DNA from: Leptospira sp.
GTDB lineage: Bacteria; Spirochaetota; Leptospiria; Leptospirales; Leptospiraceae
NCBI GenBank assembly: GCA_021413405.1
Contig: JAIOQL010000634.1
Coordinates: forward strand, 1 to 7,313
Reading direction: 5' to 3'
DNA length: 7,313 nt
Below, in pieces: positions 6,361 through 7,313 of this stretch. The notes under the pieces are model-generated. The model saw nothing but the letters and a program-made list of their open reading frames with translations, was not told the origin of the DNA and did no database searches. Each line of letters opens with the position of its first letter. The stretch's first letter is position 1. The position numbers and the translations under genes are program-made.

Positions 6361-6813
6361 TTATGCACGATTTAATCTATCGAATAGACTAGTTATTTTC
6401 TGTTCAAAAAGTGATTCCTCGGACACAGAAGAAGCAGGATTAACTTGTGAGTTCGTTGACGATTGGCTTATGTCCGTCTCCATTGCATAACCCGTTGAGT
6501 AGGAGATTTTTCCTACATCCACTATGATATTTCTGATAATTTGCCTGTTCAAAAAATAATTCAGGTCCTGAATTATTTTAGCTTTTATAAACCCCAATTC
6601 CTGTTTATAGACGGAATGATCTACTATCACATACAAGGTCTCTTTAGCATACTTTTTTGGCTGAATATGAGGATAAAAAAGCGGCCCGATTACATTCTTC
6701 CAATGACGAACAATTTTCTCAAAAATGTACGCGCTCAGAACCTCTCCCTCGCTAACATTCTGTTGCTGAAAAACATCCTTAAAATCTGTAATACGTGTTT
6801 TTACAAAAGCCAT
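6361..6813 (-). CDS. dciA: DUF721 protein, DciA-like replicative helicase loader
   Basis: A 150-residue soluble protein. Residues about 25-105 match the DUF721/DciA pattern: W38 in HWKNVIGPLF, then PHIQPKKYAKETLYVIVDHSVY, then QEL...IIQDLN (71-85), and a final hydrophobic strand IIRNIIVDVGKI. The Trp often found in the W/QEL segment is Tyr here (SVYKQEL). A Ser/Asn-rich linker (about 113-135) leads to a short C-terminal helix, FEQKITSLFDRLNRA. DciA is the ancestral loader of the DnaB helicase in bacteria lacking DnaC or DnaI. Its order recF-dciA-gyrB is the same as recF-Rv0004-gyrB of Mycobacterium. The ATG shares its A with the recF stop (TGATG), so translation is coupled; no good Shine-Dalgarno is visible. 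Family call from pattern plus position; the loader function in this organism is inferred. Confidence 0.78.
   Translation of the reverse strand: MAFVKTRITDFKDVFQQQNVSEGEVLSAYIFEKIVRHWKNVIGPLFYPHIQPKKYAKETLYVIVDHSVYKQELGFIKAKIIQDLNYFLNRQIIRNIIVDVGKISYSTGYAMETDISQSSTNSQVNPASSVSEESLFEQKITSLFDRLNRA
6551..6579 (-). repeat. 13-bp inverted repeat plus six T inside the dciA-like gene
   Basis: On the minus (sense) strand AAAATAATTCAGG (6567-6579) is the exact reverse complement of CCTGAATTATTTT (6553-6565), with one centre base at 6566. The second arm continues into two more T, giving six T at 6551-6556. As RNA it forms a stem of 11-12 bp with a 3-5 nt loop and a U-tract, like an intrinsic terminator inside the coding sequence (codons for K-I-I-Q-D-L-N-Y-F). 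Arms this long are very unlikely by chance. Activity is not shown. Confidence 0.6.
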
Positions 6814-7313
6814 CAGATTAGCATAACCCGTTTATTTTTTACCTGAAAAATCTGTTTTTGCCTGTTCATTCCATTCACAAAATCCTGTATTCCATCAAGA
6901 TCAGTTGTCGTAAAGAAAACCTGTCCGCAATCAGAAATCAGTTCAATGAAAGATTTTCTTCTATCAACATCAAGCTCGCGAATCACATCATCTATAAGGA
7001 GAATGGGCGAGATGGTTGAGTTAAATTTAAAAAATTTGAAAACGGCTGTTTTCAAAGATAAAACTGTGCTTCTCTTTTGACCTTGCGATGCAGTATCCTG
7101 GATATCCTTTCCATTACCGGACAACTTTATTTCATCCCGATGTATCCCGATTGTTGTATATCCTAATTTTACATCAAGAGAAAGACGCTCCCTCAATCTG
7201 TTCTCAAAATCTTCTTTATTTTTCACATTAGGTGAATATAATATTTCAAAATTATCTATCCCGGCACTAATCTTATTCAGGCACTGCTTAAAAAAAACAT
7301 TAAGTTTTTGAAT
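6813..7313 (-). CDS. recF: DNA replication and repair protein RecF, C-terminal part (5' end outside window)
   Basis: RecF is an SMC-like ATPase that helps load RecA at gaps and stalled forks together with RecO and RecR. The frame is open to the right edge; 166 residues are visible before TGA at 6815-6813. The GTG at 7226 is internal, not a start. Visible motifs in order are GIHRDEIKLSGNG, the ABC-type signature SQGQKR, the Walker B segment ILLIDDV followed by the D-loop RELD, DRR, and VFFTTTD, all typical of the RecF C-terminus. The D-loop usually reads SELD; Arg replaces Ser here. The Walker A region lies off the window. It shares one base with the next gene (TGATG). Given Leptospira order, dnaN and dnaA should lie beyond the right edge on the same strand. 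Confidence 0.95.
   Translation of the reverse strand: MQKLNVFFKQCLNKISAGIDNFEILYSPNVKNKEDFENRLRERLSLDVKLGYTTIGIHRDEIKLSGNGKDIQDTASQGQKRSTVLSLKTAVFKFFKFNSTISPILLIDDVIRELDVDRRKSFIELISDCGQVFFTTTDLDGIQDFVNGMNRQKQIFQVKNKRVMLI
7029..7056 (-). repeat. Terminator-like hairpin plus six T inside recF
   Basis: On the minus (sense) strand TTTGAAAAC (7048-7056) pairs perfectly with GTTTTCAAA (7035-7043) around the tetraloop AGCC (7044-7047). Six T follow at once (7029-7034). Shape and strand are those of an intrinsic terminator, although the stem has only two G-C pairs. It lies inside recF (codons for K-T-A-V-F-K-F-F). It may be a partial terminator, a pause site, or chance in A/T-rich codons for Phe and Lys. 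Confidence 0.45.

Noticed and set aside
7224..7226. GTG as a start codon for a short RecF
   Set aside because: The frame stays open to the window edge with RecF-like sequence upstream, so this is an internal valine of a gene cut by the window.
1..7313. CRISPR array, insertion sequence, phage genes, tRNA or rRNA genes
   Set aside because: I saw no spaced direct repeats, transposase or integrase motifs, or tRNA/rRNA-like sequence; gene content is core chromosome throughout.

Overview
The window is a piece of a spirochaete chromosome, almost certainly Leptospira. Two observations support this. First, the partial gene at the left edge encodes the C-terminal half of a protein that I recognise as the Leptospira surface lipoprotein LipL21. 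Second, the rest of the window is the block downstream of dnaA-dnaN in Leptospira: recF, a DUF721 (DciA-type) gene, gyrB and gyrA. From memory, L. interrogans also has lipL21 a few genes beyond gyrA. I cannot assign a species from this sequence.

Layout, right to left, because all but one gene lie on the minus strand. recF (3' part only, running off the right edge) shares one base with a 150-residue DUF721/DciA-like gene. A 64-bp gap leads to gyrB (640 aa), whose stop is 3 bp from the gyrA start (838 aa). gyrA overlaps a dusB-type tRNA-dihydrouridine synthase gene by 11 bp. After a gap of about 90 bp comes a small PilZ-domain gene. lipL21 converges on the PilZ gene from the left, and the two share a hairpin terminator with T-tracts on both sides. 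No stretch of more than 300 bp lacks a gene.

Function. RecF (gap and fork repair), the DciA-like protein (probable replicative helicase loading) and DNA gyrase (GyrB ATPase plus GyrA cleavage/wrapping subunit) form a replication and topology set placed where many bacteria keep it, next to dnaA. The dus and PilZ genes are passengers on the same strand. PilZ may be co-transcribed or may have its own weak promoter. lipL21 encodes an outer-membrane lipoprotein unrelated to replication.

Gene content is ordinary core genome and I see no new multi-gene system. The least explained signal is a set of unusually good inverted repeats inside coding sequence. The best is a 13-bp-arm, 1-nt-centre repeat in the dciA-like gene. 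recF carries a 9-bp hairpin followed at once by six U on the sense strand, and gyrB and gyrA carry 10-bp and 9-bp arm repeats. The recF and dciA-like elements look like intragenic terminators or attenuators upstream of gyrB.
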